This document shows, piece by piece, positions 61,243 to 64,000 of a DNA stretch of 64,000 nucleotides. A program made the translations under genes and the position numbers. The number at the start of each line of letters is the position of its first letter. Position 1 is the first letter of the stretch. This DNA comes from Mesaphorura yosii (taxonomy: Eukaryota; Arthropoda; Collembola; Poduromorpha; Tullbergiidae): the NCBI GenBank assembly GCA_009869945.1, contig WIXG01000273.1, positions 1 through 64,000 of the forward strand, read 5' to 3'. A model generated the notes under the pieces. The model was not told the origin of the DNA, ran no database searches, and saw only the letters and a list, made by a program, of their open reading frames with translations.

Positions 61243-61258
61243 TTCCTTCCTTCCTTCC
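61243..61258. repeat. TTCC microsatellite
   Basis: Four perfect TTCC units. Confidence 0.85.
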
Positions 61259-64000
61259 ACGCCGTTTGGCTGGTAGCCGTTCCTGTCCCCCACTTTACAT
61301 TATTTCATACTAATGCACTGTTCCAGTTTTCCCGAACCCGGCACAACATTTTCTGCTCCGTAAATGCTTGATGCTTGCGATGCGATGCCGATGCTAGATT
61401 GCCGACTAATAAAATGATGAACCTTGCCAAGACTGTGAGAGTCGAGCCAGGCAGCAGCACTTTAATTGTACGCTGACGCTTCTGTGCTGGCACGAAATTT
61501 CAGTGCAAAATCCAAACCCCTAATTTCGCTCATGCAAAATGTGCCATTATCACAGCAGCAGCAGCACCAGCGTCGCTGTGCTGTATAAAACAGTTTGGCG
61601 ACAGCGACACGGTGCTGTTCTAATTATAATTGGATTCCTGGTAACGGTAGCCTGATGCGGGACAGACGAAGGCGCTTCGCTCGCTTGAAACAGGTGTCTG
61701 CTAATTAAATTCGAGAAGGCAGAGATGACAATGCTCCGACGCTCCACTGTTCCAAAGTTTTGCCAATTAGCGTGCGAAAATTTGAAACTGTATTCGTGTT
61801 GACTGTTGTATTGTTCTGGCGAGTTCTCGAGAACCTCGGATTGGGCAAGTCGCACTTCTTCCTCAATTCTCATTCTCGAACTGTCACGCCCACCTTGACC
61901 CAGATTTACAAGAAACGGTCGCGGGTCGCGTCGATGCATTAATGTCAGAATTTCTGAGTAGCTGTAAACTTCCATTATCGCGTATTTTGTCCGCACACGT
62001 CCTGGCTCGAGTAGGAATTTTTCAATTATCCAAAGCAAATTGTGCCTGGTGCTGCAGTGCTAAGCATTTGGTAATCAGCTTATTAGCAAAGAACGTACGC
62101 GAAACGCGAGTTCAAAGAAACTCCGAATTGGATAAGGGCGAACGGGAGTCGAGCCGAGTCGGAAGTGAGGCTGCGTCATAAGTTGGCGTGCTGCGTGCAT
62201 TGTGTCAGGCTGTCGGAGGAAGGAAGTTGCAAAAAAGTGTAGCGAATGGAAAGAGGAAAGACGAAGCCAAGTAGTTAAAGTTTTATTTTGTTGTAACAAG
62301 GGAAATTAAGTCAAGAGAGGTCCGTAAATGCAGGAAAATATTATTATTATATTAGGCCGGAGTCAATTACGGGGCACGTACACGAAGGGAGGGAGCCATG
62401 CGGTCGAGCACGAAGGTGCGCCAGTCCGACGGACGGGCAGGCGAGCAGGCCGCACTCGCGAAAGACAAACGGCTGCTGCTGCTCGACAGCCGAGGAAGGA
62501 GAAAACAGAAAAGAATCCAAACTATGCAGAAGGCAAAGTCTGTGAGAAGAAGCAGGAACAAAATCCGTCTGAAAGTTGGTCCGTCGGTTTCATTTTCGTA
62601 TGGAACGCTCAACTTGCAGGCAGGAGGAGACGAGAGTAGGCCGAAAGTGGAGTAAACTTTTATATTTATACGGCGCGTATCAGTGACGTTCGTCCGCGTT
62701 CCTATTTCGCGAGCTTTCTCCTCTGAACTACTTTCACCGTGCCGGAGCACCCGCACACAGGCGGGAGTGAGTTTACTCTATCCATGATTATGATGATGAC
62801 GCACAGACACACATTCGCCTCACTCGCTCGTATCTCGCGTGCTGCTCCGTCCCTGAGATTCCATCCGGCATCCGCTCTTTGCTGCTCGCGGACGCAGACG
62901 ACGCGTTTAGTCGGACTTGCGTCTTTTAACCTTAATGTCATCCTTTTATATCTCATTGCACTCACACTTTTACTACTCCACTTTCCTTGTCGCACTTTGC
63001 TAACTTTTCCTGTTTCTTTCCGTCAACATTATGCTCCCTTCTTCTCCTCAGCCAGCAGCCCGCACGTGATCCGAGTCAACTGCGAAATGCTTTCAATCCG
63101 TGTGTCATTAAGCGCTGCCTGCCTTCTTTTCCCTGTGCATTCGGCTAGCCTGTTCGGGCCTTCTCATTTCATTAATGCTCTTCCTTGTTTGCTTCCTTGT
63201 TTGTGTTGGCGAAATGTGCCACGTTTTATGAATCGCAAATGAGCCGCCAGACGTGCCTCATGCTGCTGCCGGTGAGCAACAAAACACGAGACAAGCGTGG
63301 CAATGACGTGTGCAACCATAACAATAAATGTTACATGACCCATATATGCCGCGAGATAAATAATTCGAGTGTTGTGCATTCACAGCGCAGCGCACAAGTG
63401 CGTGCGTGCACGACACGCCACGCCACCGCCGCGGATAGACATCTGTCTCGGATTATTGCTCGGCCATGGCGGGTGACGAATGCGAAATGCGAAATTGGAT
63501 GATCCATCGCGAGCACTGACAAATGACAAAGTGCACCATTTCTCATTTCGATTTGCATTTGCAACCATGACACACTTTTCGAGTGGCACCGCCATGAATG
63601 AATGAATGGAGCGGCGGAGAATGGGCAAATGATTCACCTTTCCAAATACCTCAATGCCCTTCTTGAGTATTCAACTCCCTGCATGCAATTTGCGTTTTAC
63701 TGGAAGGATTAAAATTGCTGGTTTATTGTAACTTGATACTCAATAAGACGGAAATGATACACGAGAACGCCGAGTGAGGGTCGTGTTCACATACGAGACT
63801 GGCTAGCTCGACATTGAATTTTTTTTGTACAAAATTTGCCCGCTGGGAGCTTGTAATTTAATAATATTTGTATTTGTGCTCGCCCAAACTTTCGCAACGA
63901 CACAAATAACAACGAGACTCCGGGCCAGGACGACTGTGTCTTCGCTCCTCTTTTGTTTTGGTCTCCGGCTACGATTTCCCGTCTCCTAAAAATGATTTCA

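Larger units (their letters stand above)
42448..64000. other. 21.5-kb gene-poor stretch (large intron or intergenic regulatory DNA)
   Basis: I read both strands and found no domain-bearing ORF, no exon chain with matching phases, no tRNA or rRNA and no second transposon. The DNA is not satellite-like: it is unique-looking, moderately AT-rich and studded with TTAATTAA or TAATTAATTA words (for example 51322-51331, 52531-52540, 59811-59820), TGCAAAT-like words and scattered short repeats. This resembles arthropod introns and regulatory deserts. ORFs of 150-230 codons occur but have no coding character that I can see. Confidence 0.5.

Noticed and set aside
61550-62038. 162-codon minus-strand ORF
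   Set aside because: No domain, Leu-rich end derives from a CAG/CTG repeat, no exon signals.
1-64000. CRISPR arrays, operons, ribosome binding sites, insertion sequences of bacterial type
   Set aside because: The DNA is animal genomic sequence with spliced genes; no regularly spaced repeats or bacterial gene organisation were seen.

Overview
The window is eukaryotic genomic DNA, most likely from an arthropod or a closely related ecdysozoan. Coding sequence is split by GT-AG introns, mostly 70-90 nt with a few of several kb. The recognisable proteins are animal-specific: an FRS2-type docking protein, a cytosolic-type sulfotransferase, TMEM131 and a death-domain protein. Non-coding DNA is intermediate in GC and rich in TTAATTAA-like words. 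I cannot name the species; a springtail or another non-model pancrustacean would fit.

Layout. 19-1419 (+): intronless FRS2-like adaptor of FGF-receptor signalling, with a myristoylation start, an IRS-type PTB domain and the conserved FRS2 C-terminus. 2558-4051 (-): four-exon sulfotransferase, convergent with FRS2, with an unusual mitochondrial-presequence-like N-terminus and a membrane anchor. 6919-26270 (+): TMEM131 orthologue. I resolved 23 coding exons that join in a single open frame of 2,139 codons, including 7.2-kb and 3.3-kb introns. 28508-29142 (-): small spliced gene for an unrecognised single-pass membrane protein. 29530-31717 (-): accessory-looking cluster holding an exonuclease-fold ORF that lacks its first catalytic motif, a broken region carrying a second death-domain copy, and an intact two-exon death-domain gene. 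35460-38459 (+): intronless-looking 999-codon ORF for an unrecognised six-pass membrane protein with a long acidic, serine-rich N-terminus; it may continue through a splice donor near its end. 38460-64000: about 25 kb with no supportable gene, interrupted by a 744-bp non-autonomous DNA transposon with 19-nt inverted ends flanked by TA.

The conserved genes do not form a pathway. FRS2 acts in receptor tyrosine kinase signalling, the sulfotransferase in conjugation chemistry, and TMEM131 in procollagen secretion. The less ordinary parts are the sulfotransferase N-terminus, the duplicated and decayed death-domain exon beside an exonuclease-like ORF, and the inverted-repeat element. All coordinates were read by eye; exon joins were checked by reading-frame phase and GT-AG borders, not by transcript data.
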